Shown here one piece after another: positions 32,893-44,417 of a stretch of DNA of 64,000 nt. Origin of the DNA: Meghimatium bilineatum. Taxonomy: Eukaryota; Mollusca; Gastropoda; Stylommatophora; Philomycidae. Within the stretch, counting starts at the first letter, position 1; each line of letters begins with the position of its first letter. The stretch spans positions 102,447,587 through 102,511,586 of the forward strand of contig CM067322.1 in assembly GCA_034231615.1 (NCBI GenBank), given 5' to 3'. The notes below the pieces were generated by a model, which had not been told where the DNA came from, did no database searches, and saw only the letters and a list, made by a program, of their open reading frames with translations. The position numbers were made by a program, and so were the translations under genes.

Positions 32893-34075
32893 TTATTCAT
32901 GTCTACAAGTAGGCTTAATTTGAGTTATTCATGTTTACAAGTAGGCTTAATTTGAGTTATTCATGTTTACAAGTAGGCTTAATTTGAGTTATTCATGTTT
33001 ACAAGTAGGCTTAATTTGAGTTATTCATGTTTACAAGTAGGCTTAATTTGAGTTATTCATGTTTACAAGTAGGCTTAATTTGAGTTATTCATGTTTACAA
33101 GTAGGCTTAATTTGAGTTATTCACGTTTACAAGTAGGCTTAATTTGAGTTATTCACGTTTACAAGTAGGCTTAATTTGAGTTATTCATGTTTACAAGTAG
33201 GCTTAATTTGAGTTATTCATGTCTACAAGTAGGCTTAATTTGAGTTATTCATGTTTACAAGTAGGCTTAATTTGAGTTATTCATGTCTACAAGTAGGCTT
33301 AATTTGAGTTATTCATGTCTACAAGTAGGCTTAATTTGAGTTATTCATGTTTACAAGTAGGCTTAATTTGAGTTATTCATGTTTACAAGTAGGCTTAATT
33401 TGAGTTATTCATGTTTACAAGTAGGCTTAATTTGAGTTATTCATGTTTACAAGTAGGCTTCATTTGAGTTATTCATGTCTACAAGTAGGCTTAATTTGAG
33501 TTATTCATGTCTACAAGTAGGCTTAGTTTGAGTTATTCATGTTTACAAGTAGGCTTCATTTGAGTTATTCATGTTTACAAGTAGGCTTCATTTGAGTTAT
33601 TCATGTTTACAAGTAGGCTTAATTTGAGTTATTCATGTTTACAAGTAGGCTTCATTTGAGTTATTCATGTTTACAAGTAGGCTTAATTTGAGTTATTCAT
33701 GTCTACAAGTAGGCTTAATTTGAGTTATTCATGTTTACAAGTAGGCTTCATTTGAGTTATTCATGTTTACAAGTAGGCTTAATTTGAGTTATTCATGTCT
33801 ACAAGTAGGCTTCATTTGAGTTATTCATGTTTACAAGTAGGCTTAATTTGAGTTATTCATGTTTACAAGTAGGCTTAATTTGAGTTATTCATGTTTACAA
33901 GTAGGCTTAATTTGAGTTATTCATGTTTACAAGTAGGCTTAATTTGAGTTATTCATGTTTACAAGTAGGCTTAATTTGAGTTATTCATGTTTACAAGTAG
34001 GCTTAATTTGAGTTATTAATGTTTAAAAGTAGGCTTAATTTGAGTTATTCATGTTTACAAGTAGGCTTCATTGAC
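32893..34075. repeat. 32-bp minisatellite, about 37 copies
   Basis: Units TTCATGTTTACAAGTAGGCT then TAATTTGAGTTA. Only a few sites vary (TGTTTAC, TGTCTAC or CGTTTAC; TAATTT, TCATTT or TAGTTT). Confidence 0.96.
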
Positions 34076-34204
34076 CCTTTAGAGCTGAAGCGGCCTCTGG
34101 CGCGTAGTAATGTTTAGTGTTTGTGATTCTTCATAATTTACATAGTTGTGCAGAGTGTGTTTTTATTGTGTATCGATCGCCCGGACCATATTCATAAATG
34201 CTTG

Positions 34205-35185
34205 ATAATCATCATCAGGTGCCATGCTGGCTGGCGTAGGCGATCATGGCTCTCCACAGCTCGCTCTCTCTCTCTCTCTAGCATTATGAATGAATCAAGA
34301 TCGTTGTTGTTTCCCTGCCGTGCCAGGTTTTCAAACTGTCTAATATTTTCTCAACGCTGTCTCTCTCTGTCTCTGTTGCCTTCAATCTTGCCTGCTGTGA
34401 TGCAGTTCTCCAAACCTCCTTGTCTCATGAAGTGGCCAAAAAATTAAGATTGTCTTTTTCTTATATTATTGATTAAGCTCCGTGTCGCATTTAACTCTTT
34501 GAACACCTCTACATTAGTTTTTCTAGCAGTTCATGGTATTCTCAGCATTCTTCTATAAAACCACATCTCTACTGCCTCTAATTTCCCACTTTCCTGTTTG
34601 TTTATTGTCCAAGACTCGCACCCATATGTTAGTATAGGTGTTATATAGCACTGCAGAACTCTCTTTCTCACCTCTAATGACAAGGTCATATTACACAGTA
34701 TATTTTTCATTTTCTGAATGTTTTTTTTTTGCCTGTCCTATTCTGCTTCTTATTTCTGTTGAACTTCTTCCATCTGCTGTAATCGTTGTACCTAAATATT
34801 TGAATTGGTGGACCTGTTTTAAAATTATATCATTCACTCTGATCTTGCAAGGTGTGGTATTTTGTTTCTTTGAAATAACCATTACTTCTGTTTTCTTGAT
34901 ATTTAGGAAGAGCCCTTTCTCTTTACTTTTTTTATTCGATTACTACATTAATTACTTCTTGAAGGTTTTCCTCACTTTTATCAATCAGAACAGTGTTATC
35001 CGCATATCTTAAAAATGTTTTATGGTATGTCCCCTCATATATATTCCTGGGATATCAACTATTGCACGCATTATTCTTTCACTGTATAAAGAGAATAGGT
35101 CTGGTGAAAGTACACATCCCTGTCTAACTCCATTGAAAATACATATATGGCTTGAGAATATATGCATTGAAAGTCCTGACTTAAA
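34205..35185 (-). pseudogene. Degenerate LINE reverse transcriptase relic (ELWRAMI family)
   Basis: On the minus strand, block order is GVRQGCVLSPDLFSLYSERI (motif B, 35100), RYADNTVLIDKSEEN near 34995 (YADN in place of catalytic YADD), KKTEVMVISKKQN, VHQFKYLGTTITADG, YGCESWTINKQ-like, FGHFMRQGGLENCITAGKIE, and the end ELWRAMIAYASQHGT followed by TGATGATGAT. Frameshifts and the active-site change mark it dead. It is 5'-truncated just before motif B. Confidence 0.82.
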
Positions 35186-35204
35186 TCTCACTTTCTTTGT
35201 GTGA

Positions 35205-35298
35205 TACGGTGTGGTCGAAAACGGAAAGCGTGTTGACTCAAGTTGTGAGGTGAATAAGTGCCACCTAAGCGGACATGGTTCAAATCTCATTTGTTGCG
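35205..35298 (+). repeat. tRNA-like repeat family B
   Basis: GTTGACTCAAGTTGTGAGGT, GTGCCACCTAAGCGGAC and ATGGTTCAAATCTC. Best match is the copy at 4105-4215. Confidence 0.6.
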
Positions 35299-35374
35299 TT
35301 ATTTATTCTTTAATAATAAATCCTGGCTGCTTGTATATTTCTAGAATAGGCAGCCCAGGGCCGTATATATGTCC

Positions 35375-35600
35375 TCCTAAAGAGGGAGGGGGTTACTTGA
35401 AGAACTGTCATTCGTGAGTGTTCGAGGGTCAGATCTGCGTGTGATGAAACATTTGAGGACCTTTTTTCAAATAAATTCGAATAGAGGTTTGTGTTGCTTG
35501 TTTTAGTTTTTTCGCACGTTTTTATGGCCAAGTTCTTAGTACTAATAGTCATGTTTCGATTATCGGGGGGGGGGGGGGGTTGGGGTGGTGGGTACAAACT
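35375..35600 (+). repeat. Dispersed repeat (GGGGTGTTACTT family) with G tract
   Basis: Shares its block order with 27385-27605; a run of about 15 G lies at 35564-35578. Confidence 0.55.
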
Positions 35601-35704
35601 TGAGGTAGCAATTATAGAAATAAATAAATCAATAGAATGAACATGACAGCTATACAACATTGTTAACAAGGACAAATAGCAAACCTTTTTTTAATAAGCA
35701 GAAG

Positions 35705-36205
35705 TATCAAACATGCACCCAAGTTTGTTGTTTCACGTGTGTTCAAACATGCAACCAAGTGTGTTGTGTCATGTGTGTTCAAACATGCAACCAAGTGTGT
35801 TGTTTCCCGTGTGTTCAAACATGCAACCAAGTGTGTTGTTTCACGTGTGTTCAAACATGCAACCAAGTGTGTTGTTTCCCGTGTGTTCAAACAAGCAACC
35901 AAGTGTGTTGTTTCCCGTGTGTTCAAACATGCAACCAAGTGTGTTGTTTCACGTGTGTTCAAACATGCAACCAAGTGTGTTGTTTCACGTGTGTTCAAAC
36001 ATGCAACCAGGTGTGTTGTTTCCCGTGTGTTCAAACATGCAACCAAGTGTGTTGTTTCACGTGTGTTCAAACATGCAACCAAGTGTGTTGTTTCACGTGT
36101 GTTCAAACATGCAACCAAGTGTGTTGTTTCACGTGTGTTTTTACTTGTAGGCATGTGTTGGAAAACATGCAACCAACGTGTGTTGTTTCACGTGTGTTTT
36201 TACTG
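35705..36205. repeat. 36-bp minisatellite, about 13 copies
   Basis: Units GTGTTGTTTCACGTGTGTTC and AAACATGCAACCAAGT. 36 is divisible by 3 and all three forward frames and one reverse frame are open, giving Cys-rich strings without meaning. Confidence 0.95.
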
Positions 36206-36860
36206 AAGTCATGTGTTGAGTGTTGGCAATAAAATATAATTTGCATGGTTGGTCCCGTTATTGAAAACTGGCCAAGCTGAACTTTCTGTTTTTTGCTGCA
36301 CCTAATGTTTATTAATAATGTCATAGTCGTTCCGGTTCAGTGAGCACAGCGCGATCAATTGTATGTTTCCTCTACCGTGCACCACCTGTTACGTTTGCTG
36401 TTGGCCATACTATCCTGCCAGTAACAGGGTTCTGGTGCATGGATCTCTAGATGCAAGAATATGCTAAGTAATTCGTTACGTCATGATACCAGACCCTTGA
36501 AGTCCCGGGTTCAATTCACGGTTGTGACAGATTTTTTCTTTCGGAGGTACAATCAAAATCCTTCGTGTACATGTCGCGACGTCTGCTATGGCATAGCGGC
36601 CTTTGTTTTCACAGCCCATAGAAAGCCTCCCTGCACTCCTTCACAGGAAAACAAGAAGTAACGAAAGTTTATGATACCAGTAGTTGCAGATGTTGCATTT
36701 CGACTAAAGAAGGCTAGCCCTGGGACTGGCTGTCCATCCGTTGAAAATATGAATTGCTAAATGATAGTATGCTGTAATCGAATATGTTAATATTATGCTG
36801 AAATCTAAAGTGTTTATCGGAAGTTGTAGATATTAAAGACAAGCTGTAAATTTGTAAACT
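36206..36860. other. No gene; one tRNA-like stretch
   Basis: CCCGGGTTCAATTCACGG at 36503-36520 is B-box-like in an otherwise unassigned region; likely a SINE scrap. Confidence 0.35.
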
Positions 36861-36864
36861 ATAT

Positions 36865-37075
36865 TTGAGCGCATTCCCTTCTCCGGACTATGTCTTGCAA
36901 ACCGACAGGTGTTTGGAATGATGATGAAATAAGCCATTTAGCTGTGAGCAGGTAACTCATGACACATGATGATGATGAAATATTCCCTTTAGCTGTGAGC
37001 AGGTAGCACTTTACACATGATGATGATGAAATATTCCCTTTAGCTGTGAGCAGGTAGCACTTGATAGCTCCTAGG
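36865..37075 (+). repeat. SINE scrap followed by a 57-bp tandem repeat, 3 copies
   Basis: CATTCCCTTCTCCGGACTAT is the SINE 3' block. Then ATGATGATGAAATATTCCCT, TTAGCTGTGAGCAGG and TAGCACTTTACAC repeat three times. Confidence 0.8.
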
Positions 37076-37224
37076 GATAAATGTTCCAGTGTAGGGTAAC
37101 AACTCTAAACAGGAAGTAGGTGGCTGGAGTAACACAGGGCAACTATCAAGATAAACAAAAATAGGTAGATGTGTTACAAAAATAAAACATATAACAACCT
37201 ACCAACGAGATACAGAATCTTGAT

Positions 37225-37310
37225 TGCTCATAGCCTTTCTGACAAAAGCACAGGTTCTCCTCTTTTGAGTAACCGAGGTGGCACCCAGACTCGTATATAG
37301 CTGTCTTAAA
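37225..37310 (+). repeat. Dispersed repeat (AGCACAGGTTCTC block)
   Basis: TTGCTCATAGCCTTTCTGAC and CACAGGTTCTCCTCTTTTGA match the block at 4770-4830. Confidence 0.5.
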
Positions 37311-38645
37311 GGCAATACGGGGAAAAAACATACATAAGTAAGGAGTGTTGTCAGTAACAAAGTACATAATAAAGTAGCAACATCAACAAAAACAGACGGT
37401 TTTTTGACGAAAAAAGTCTTCCTTATGACAAAAACAAACACCAAAAAATGAATATTACAAAAAGGAAATTTTATTTTGGTGTAAGAGAGAAGGAAAAACA
37501 GATAATAAATTAGATAAGATGTGATAAAAAGAACAAATAAGGCGGAAGACAAGCACAACAAGAACAGAAGAAAGGGTACATGCATCATCACGTGATAAGT
37601 CCAACTTTTAATATTACGCGTAGTTTCATTCAGTTTTCGTGACCTAGCTGACCTCAGATTAAAACGTCACAACATATGCTTCGAAATGAATGGTTATACA
37701 CTGAGAGCTTCCCCCCCCCCCACTTCCAGTCCCCAGGGTCATCCAAAGGCCGGGGGGAGGCCTCAATGTGTTGCGGGAAGATCAATAACTCCACTAGTAG
37801 ACTTAGCGTTTGTGAAATGTGTCTTTATCGATACTTTGTTTCGTTAAATAATGTACGTATTTGTATGGATAAAAAAGAGGACGCATTTGCTTAACATGTA
37901 CCGAAGAAAGAAGTAAAAGGACAAGAGTATAATGAAATAAAATTCAAAGAAAAAATATACGGATAATTAGATCTTCAGATAAGTAAATTTTTACTGTGAT
38001 TTTTCTTTGATTATACTCGCTCTTTTGTTTTTACTCTTATAATCGAAACGTCTGTTTTTGTTGATGTTAAAATCTTATGTACTTCGATGTACTTTGTTGC
38101 AACAGCCTTTACTTATGTCTTTTCTACCCCTATTGATCTATGTTGCAGCATCACTCATGTCGTTAGTGCGTTGTTCGCAGACACTGATGATTTACCCCTT
38201 AAAGGGAATAATTGTGTTAAAGGGAGGGGAGTGGATGCATATTTAGTCCACTAAGGGAGGCATTTCATTGCGGCAGTATTCTAGGGTCATAAAGACTCGA
38301 ACTAAGAAGCAACAACTTCTGGGTCAACTATCTCACCATTCTTCTATGAGGTCTGTTGAAACATCCACAATTATGCAGCATCACGTATTCCCCGCTACCA
38401 AGGGGTCTGCCATAAAATAACTAAGGTAGAATGCCTTCTGGCATCTATCTCCTCGTCATCCATGAGGATCCTTTGATAGAAAAAAAAAGATGAAAAGCAT
38501 GCAGTAACATTGATGCTTATTTCACAAGTGACAGATTATCCCCAATTTTTCTTAGTCGCCCCTTACGCCATGTCAGGAAAGAATATAGGGACTATTCTTC
38601 ACGCCCCGAGTTAGTGCTTACGTAGAAATCAGGAAATATAATCTT
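37311..38645. other. No gene recognised
   Basis: Unique AT-rich sequence with a C/G-rich spot at 37708-37760 and a tRNA-like scrap near 38290. A SINE scrap (antisense) lies at 38540-38600. Confidence 0.4.
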
Positions 38646-38743
38646 AGTGAATAACGGCTAACACACTATCGTTGTCGGATGCTGACGTGAAAGAATACAC
38701 ACAACAGTACACAATCATATAAATTATATACCCAGGATATAAT

Positions 38744-38773
38744 CAACGTTTCGACCAAATGGCCTTTATCAAG
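38744..38773 (-). ncRNA. Hammerhead-ribozyme-like hairpin
   Basis: CTTGATAAAGGCCATTTGG then TCGAAACGTTG on the minus strand. GATAA is closer to the canonical CTGATGA than in the 53-kb copies. Other copies: 43434-43462, 43531-43555 and 3061-3090 (all minus). Confidence 0.4.
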
Positions 38774-38805
38774 ATGACAAACACATAACATCAAATGATA
38801 ACGAG

Positions 38806-39005
38806 TAGTAATGACAACACAACACACTGACGTGTCCGAGCGAATGACAACACAACACACTGACTTGTCCGAGCGAATGACAACACAACACACTGACGTG
38901 TCCGAGCGAATGACAACACAACACACTGACGTGTCCGAGCTAATGACAACACAACACACTGACGTGTCCGAGCTAATGACAACACAACACACCGACGTGT
39001 CCGAG
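38806..39005 (-). repeat. 33-bp minisatellite, 6 copies, inside the Penelope-like repeat
   Basis: Units GAATGACAACACAACACACT then GACGTGTCCGAGC. The related element at 52969-53554 has this place only once and without the array. Confidence 0.93.
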
Positions 39006-39200
39006 CGAAATGTGAATAGGAGATGCCGGAAGAAAAGGAACAGGAATTACATAAAAACGTGAATGCACGTGGAAACGAAATGAAAAAAAAGATGACGTAA
39101 ATGACGTAACAAAATGAATATTTACAAAGACAACACCGTCCAAGAACTAAAGGGAGGAGCCGTCCAAATTGAGTCTAAAAGGCTTGAGGCTACCAGACAA

Positions 39201-40190
39201 AACAATAAAACGATTTTCAAGAGCGTACCTAGATCTTCCTTTCCTTTCGGCATCTGTGTGCTCTACGTAAGTACTCTTTTCATACACTTTCACCGCAGCA
39301 GTACCTTTTATTGATTGACACCCTGAGTTAGAAATTCAGTCCCCGGTTGCGTCACGGACGAGGAAATTCGTAACTAATGGGAAAAGACTTGAACAAAGCA
39401 ACACTTTTTTTAAGACGCGAATTGAAATCTTAACACGACACCGTAAAACTGGGGACAAAAATTACGAGATTCAACAGGTGAGAGACGTTTAAGGTCAGAT
39501 GTCGATATTGAATAGAGACCTAACTCTTCCGTGTACAGGCGGTCACTGACACCAAATCGGATGTACCAATTGAGTTTTCGCAACAGTACTTACATTGTTT
39601 AAAACAGTATTGTGTGTCATTCAATGGATTAACGTGTATACAACTAGCAGTTTGTGTTACAAGCAACAACCAGGTATGTTGAAGGTTTACTATTATAGTT
39701 GTGTTTGTTGACCAGGATCGGAAAACTTGTCCAGAAGGAGTGTCGTGTCTAATAAGCCTACAGTATCACTACACAGGTAATTTATACACGGCAACAGTCT
39801 AACCAACCAAGTGTTTCCATTTTAAGTCGCTATTTCGCGCCTCAGGTGACACACGAGAACAGCAAATATACGATTAAATGGTTTTGTAAATCGTATTTCT
39901 AACATTTGTACTATGTATTCACCTTATTTCCGCTGGCATTTCGCCCTGTTGTCATGTGTTGACCCATTTTCAATTCTTCAATGTACAAGGTTGTTCAGTG
40001 CTTGGCATGTCGTAAGATGTGACTGAATGTGACAAGAAAAGCAGAGTTGTGGGTTATTTCAGAAAAATACATTGCAATAACATTTAAATGTTTTTTTAAT
40101 ATTATACACATATAACGTGCCCCCTAAGAAGTGCTACGGGTTAATCTAAAAAATGTAATTTGTATATTTTCTTGTGTGAGATATTGTCTT
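39201..40190. other. No gene recognised
   Basis: Unassigned sequence; no array, RNA gene or long frame. Confidence 0.4.
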
Positions 40191-40194
40191 AATC

Positions 40195-40395
40195 ATGAAC
40201 ATTATGGTGACGTTTTTTTGTGAGAAATCACTAACGGAAAGGGGGGGGGGGGTGTTACATTTTGGCCCAAATCCCAGTAATAGGCCTACAAGTTATGTTC
40301 CGAATTGCTAAGGTTAATTGCTACAAGTTATGTTCCGAATTGCTAAGGTTAATTGCTACAAGTTATGTTCCGAATGGCTAAAGTTAAGTGCTAAT
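40195..40395 (+). repeat. Dispersed G-tract repeat and 35-bp tandem repeat
   Basis: GGGGGTGTTACATTTTGGCC resembles the family at 27385; ACAAGTTATGTTCCGAATTG then CTAAGGTTAATTGCT is tandemly repeated three times. Confidence 0.75.
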
Positions 40396-40484
40396 AGCAA
40401 ACTTCAGCCCCGTCCCTAATCAACGAACCAGCACATACTATATAAGGCGATATCTTCGTATCAAAGGTTTGTGAAAACGGACTT

Positions 40485-40650
40485 CCAACATCTTCTGTCA
40501 CTTGCCTTGGTGACGGTACAGAACCTGCCCATCTCTGATATTCTCTCCGACTTTTGTATCTCTACCTCTAGCTCACCCCCCCCCCCTCGACTCAATCAAG
40601 TAAGGTCTTTTACATGGTATCATGTCTTTTAATATGGACAGTTTCCTAGA
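40485..40650 (-). mobile_element. LINE (ATGATG-tail family) fragment
   Basis: ACTTCCAACATCTTCTGTCA, TTTTGTATCTCTACCTCTAG and TAAGGTCTTTTACATGGTAT align with the antisense of the C-terminal codons of 42556-43203. It passes directly into the 25-bp array. Confidence 0.65.
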
Positions 40651-41005
40651 AGACTTGATAAGACAATTTTCTAGAACATTTGGCAAGACAGTTTCCTAGA
40701 GCATTTGACAGGAGAGTTTCCTAGAACATTTGGCAGGAGAGTTTCCTAGAACATTTGGCAGGAGAGTTTCCTAGAACATAGGACAGGACAGTTTCATAGA
40801 ACATTTGACAGGACAGTTTATTAGAATATTTGGCAGGACAGTTTCCTAGAACATTTAACAGGACAGTTTATTAGAACATTTGGCAGGACAGATTCCTAGA
40901 ACGTTTGACATGATAGTTTATTAGAATTATTGGCAGGACAGATTCATAGAACATTTAACAGGACAGTTCCCTAGAACATTTTACAGGACAGTTTCCCAGA
41001 GTTAG
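40640..41005. repeat. 25-bp minisatellite, about 14 copies
   Basis: Units GACAGTTTCCTAGAACATTT then GGCAG, with variants. Confidence 0.92.
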
Positions 41006-41640
41006 TAGGAAGCAGATGGTTGTTGAAACTTGTATAGTTGCTATTACAGATGCGGTTCCACGAACTATAGGCCTACAGTTTCCTGCTATTGGGGGTTTGT
41101 ATCAGGCAGGGCCGCTCCTAGCAATTGCGGGGCACTGTGCGAAACGGATTGCACGGGGCCCAGTCTGGGTAGAGAAGAGGATAATACAATAAATTATAAT
41201 ATGAATATATGGGCCTATGAAAGTGCGGGGCCCACTGCGGCCGCATAGGTTGCAATGGCCTAAGTACGGCCCTGGTTTCAGGGATTCTCATAATGTTGAA
41301 AATATTTTTATTTAACTCTTAGAAAATGAAGTATTAAATCCCGTATACCATGTATATCTGTCTTCCTGTTTCCTCGATCTTCCTGCATGGCCTACAGGTA
41401 CGTGATAGATTGACAGCTTAACCGGAATTCCCGTTCTCGGGGGGCTGATCGTAACATTTTGACAGGAACCATCCCTCGAGCCACACCATTCCGCGTCTTG
41501 CTAGACCTTGTTCCACGCTTGTAATTGTCTGGTCTGGTGACACGTGAGTACACAAGTGACCGGTCCATGTTTCACCGCAGAGGAAATTGTACAGGACATT
41601 TTCCCCAAGGATGTCCAGTCTGATAAAAGTTGGGGTCTTA
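41006..41640. other. No gene recognised
   Basis: GGGCC-rich patches at 41105-41270 and an unassigned remainder. Confidence 0.35.
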
Positions 41641-41689
41641 TCTATCAGCATTGCGACGTGCGGTAAATATGTTAGCATTGGGACGTGCA

Positions 41690-41815
41690 GTAAATATGGT
41701 ACAGGTCCCGTATTTTGGGACAAGTTCCCGTAATATGTTACAGGTCCCGTAATATGGTACAGGTCCCGTATTTTGGGACAAGTTCCCGTAATATGGTACA
41801 TGTCCCGTATTAGCG
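41690..41815. repeat. Degenerate 18-19-bp repeat
   Basis: CAGGTCCCGTAATATGGTA-type units, about 6. Confidence 0.85.
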
Positions 41816-41824
41816 ACAAGAGAG

Positions 41825-42037
41825 GTGATTTTACTTTCCAGATTTGTTATAGTACCAATGTCCAGATGTGTTATAGTACCAATGTCCAGATTTGTTATAG
41901 TACCAATGTCCAGTTGTGTTATAGTACCAATGTCCAGATTTGTTATAGTACCAATGTCCAGATTTGTTATAGTACCAATGTCCAGATTTGTTATAGTACC
42001 AATGTCCAGATTTGTTATAGTACCAATGTCCAGATGC
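41825..42037. repeat. 24-bp minisatellite, about 9 copies
   Basis: Units GATTTGTTATAGTACCAATG then TCCA. All forward frames stay open. Confidence 0.95.
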
Positions 42038-42555
42038 TAGAGAAAACTCGAAGTTCAATTGTAGTTAAAAAGTTTCTACCAAAACTTGGATCATCATCAA
42101 GTGCCGTTTCCGCAAGAAAGGTTGACTGCAACCAATCTCCAACATCCCCTATATCTTGTTTTGGTGGTGCACTCTGCTAGACTGTAAGCTATCCACCTCG
42201 TGGTGCAACTCTTCTACTTGTATATCTGCTTCCTTCTGTTTGCCTTCTTGATTAGGAACAAGCGTCATAGCACTGTTTGTTTCATCTGTATTTCCTTTAA
42301 TAATTCGTTCTTTATATTAAGTGTTAGAACCTCTTTGTTTTTTTTAAATTTCCCACGAAGTTCTCCCTATTCTTCTATATATTCACATCTCAAAGACATC
42401 AATTTTGTCTTCTAATTGTTTATTATCCATGTTTCTGAGCCATACAATAATATTTAATAGATGTAGCATTTTATAATTCTCATTTTAAATTTGTATGGAT
42501 GTTAATATTTTTCTCATGTCATTGAAAGTACTTTTAGCCATTCCTATTCTCCATT

Positions 42556-43198
42556 CACAGAAGAACAGGAGGTAAACATAAACATAAACATACAGGGAGA
42601 GAAACTACAACAAGTAAAACATTATCAATATCTTGGACACATAGTCACAAATGATGGCAGATGTGAAACAGAAGTTAAAAGGTGAATAGGAATGGCTAAA
42701 AGTACCTTCAATGACATGAGGAAATTATTAATATCTAAACAAATTACAAACAAGTTAAAAATGAGAATTATAAAATGCTACATCTATTCCATATTAATGT
42801 ATGGCTCAGAAACATGGACACTAAATAAACAATTAGAAGACACAATTGATGCCTTTGAGATGTGGGTATATAGAAAAATAGGGAGAACATCATGGAAAGA
42901 GAAGAAAACAAATAAAGAGGTGCTAAAGACACTTAATATGAAGAAAGAACTACTAAGAGAAATAAAGATCAGGCAAATAAAATACTTTGGACACATTAAA
43001 AGACATGACACTATATTGAAGACCTTACTTGAGGGTAAAATCAAAAGGAAGCGAGCAAGAGGTAGGCAGAGATACAAGTGGGAGAGTAACATTTCACGAC
43101 GGACAGGTTACAGTCTAGCAGAGTGCACCACCAAGACAAGAGACAGGAGATGTTGGAGATACGTTGCAGCCAACCTTCGTTGCGGAGACGGCACTTAA
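42556..43198 (+). CDS. LINE reverse transcriptase C-terminal fragment
   Basis: The first part reads LQQVKHYQYLGHIVTNDGRC then a TGA at 42682; from 42692 the frame is open for 168 codons: YSILMYGSETWTLNKQLEDT, FEMWVYRKIGRTSWKEKKTN, IRQIKYFGHIKRHDTILKTL, KRKRARGRQRYKWESNI and the C-terminal RCGDGT. The catalytic YADD region is absent because of 5' truncation. Sister copies lie at 45828-46290 (plus), 19935-21770 and 40485-40650 (minus). Confidence 0.85.
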
Positions 43199-43203
43199 TG
43201 ATG
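42556..43203 (+). mobile_element. Younger LINE copy nested in the older one, 10-bp target duplication
   Basis: A 648-bp 5'-truncated copy ending CACTTAATGATG, flanked by ATTCTCCATT at 42546-42555 and 43204-43213. It shares its family with the element it interrupts but lies in the opposite direction. Confidence 0.9.
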
Positions 43204-43429
43204 ATTCTCCATTTAACTTCTGTTTCACATCTGTCTTCATTTGTGACTATGTATCCACAAATTTGGACAATGTTCTACTTGTTACAGTAGATGTACCATG
43301 TATTTTATGTTTTGTACCTGTTCTGTCATTTTGTTGATTATCTTGTTTTTGTCACAACATTAGTTATGTGCACTGAGCCACCTGACTAGGAATACAGTGT
43401 TGTAAATAGATATGCAAAAATTGGAAACA

Positions 43430-43562
43430 GTGCACGTTTCGACCAAAAGGCCTTTATCAAGATAAAGACATTGTAATGTAGTTTTCTCTAAACATTGGAA
43501 ATACACATCTACACAAATATACGCACGAATCGACGTTTCGACCAAAAGACCTAAATAAAACT
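43430..43562 (-). repeat. Two copies of the hammerhead-like hairpin motif
   Basis: On the minus strand, CTTTTGGTCGAAACGTGCAC at 43434-43450 and GGTCTTTTGGTCGAAACGTC at 43532-43551, about 97 bp apart. Confidence 0.6.
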
Positions 43563-43905
43563 GCAGCATAGCACACGGTGAGTAAAGGGCAGTACTGTGG
43601 ATGATACGTCACACAGCTAAAGATTGTGAGGTAAACATCATTATCCAGTTTCCAATTTTCGCATGTCGGATGATAGTTGTGCTGTTGTCACTTATCATAG
43701 AATTCTGTCACAATTGAGCCACCATAGTTTTGATAATATAACCAAGACGCATTCGAATAAATTGGGGGAATGGGTGGGGGTGGGGAGGATGAAAACACCA
43801 CACATAGAAAATATAAATCTCTGACCCCGTGATATATTCACATGTCATCAGTTGCTTGCTGTACAAGTCTAGAATTTTCTGGAATATCTCACTCTCTGTT
43901 GACTG
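43563..43905. other. No gene recognised
   Basis: Unassigned sequence with a GGGTGGGGGTGGGGAGG patch near 43773. Confidence 0.4.
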
Positions 43906-43907
43906 TA

Positions 43908-44145
43908 CCAGATTGTTATCAGGGAGGGGAGTACACGTGCCGTGACGCAACAAGTTGTTATCAGGGAGGGGAGTACACGTGCCGTGACGCAACAAGTTGT
44001 TATCAGGGAGGGGAGTACACGTGCCGTGACGCAACAAGTTGTTATCAGGGAGGGGAGTACACGTGCCGTGACGCAACAAGTTGTTATCAGGGAGGGGAGT
44101 ACACGTGCCGTGACGCAACAAGTTGTTATCAGGGAGTCAGGCTAT
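43908..44145. repeat. 42-bp minisatellite, 5.5 copies
   Basis: Units GTTATCAGGGAGGGGAGTAC and ACGTGCCGTGACGCAACAAG, nearly perfect. Confidence 0.95.
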
Positions 44146-44417
44146 GAGTTATTATCAGGAAGTTTTCAGTGGCCGTTGCTAGTGTGTTTCTGAACTCGGA
44201 AGCTGAGTGAGTTTCCACTATTCCAGACGGATACACGTTAAAAGTGCTTGTGAGTTGGAAATATTCGTGTTATAATCGTCATTACCAGGGTGAGATCTGC
44301 GGTGAGGTTTGACTGTTTTTGGTTTTTGTTTCTACGAATTGTTTTCTAAGTACTATGCATTCCCCCTCCATCCATCTGTACATCTCTCAGCTTAGCCTAT
44401 TTCGGCATACTTAGCTA

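Larger units (their letters stand above)
38650..39200 (-). mobile_element. Penelope-like terminal repeat (candidate), with internal 33-bp array
   Basis: The minus strand aligns in order with 53240-53554: CATTTACGTCATC, TTCCTGTTC, CGGCATC, CACATTTCGCTCGGACACG, the hairpin motif (38744-38773), and the end TAGTGTGTTAG. The segment around TCGGACACG is expanded into six 33-bp units. No protein domain is visible, so the family name is an inference from the hammerhead-like motif. Confidence 0.55.
42088..43350 (-). pseudogene. Older LINE copy (ATGATG-tail family), split by a younger copy
   Basis: The minus strand holds the RT C-terminal region at 42088-42545 (AGAGTGCACCACCAAAACA, YGSETW-like codons) and continues upstream at 43214-43350, where TGTGACTATGTATCCACAAA is the antisense of FVDT/ GYIVTN-type codons. 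The interruption is the insertion at 42556-43203. Multiple stops and frameshifts. Confidence 0.8.

Noticed and set aside
32893..34075. Possible CRISPR array
   Set aside because: Units are contiguous with no spacers, there are no cas genes, and the DNA is animal-type. The same applies to the other arrays.
35660..36232. Cys-rich open frames (CCFTCVQTC) that could suggest a metallothionein or a small toxin
   Set aside because: A 36-bp tandem repeat is open in several frames and on both strands; no signal peptide or family pattern.
37199..37591. Hydrophobic 130-codon minus-strand frame resembling a membrane protein
   Set aside because: T-rich antisense sequence with no conserved motif, partly over a dispersed repeat; not supportable as a gene.
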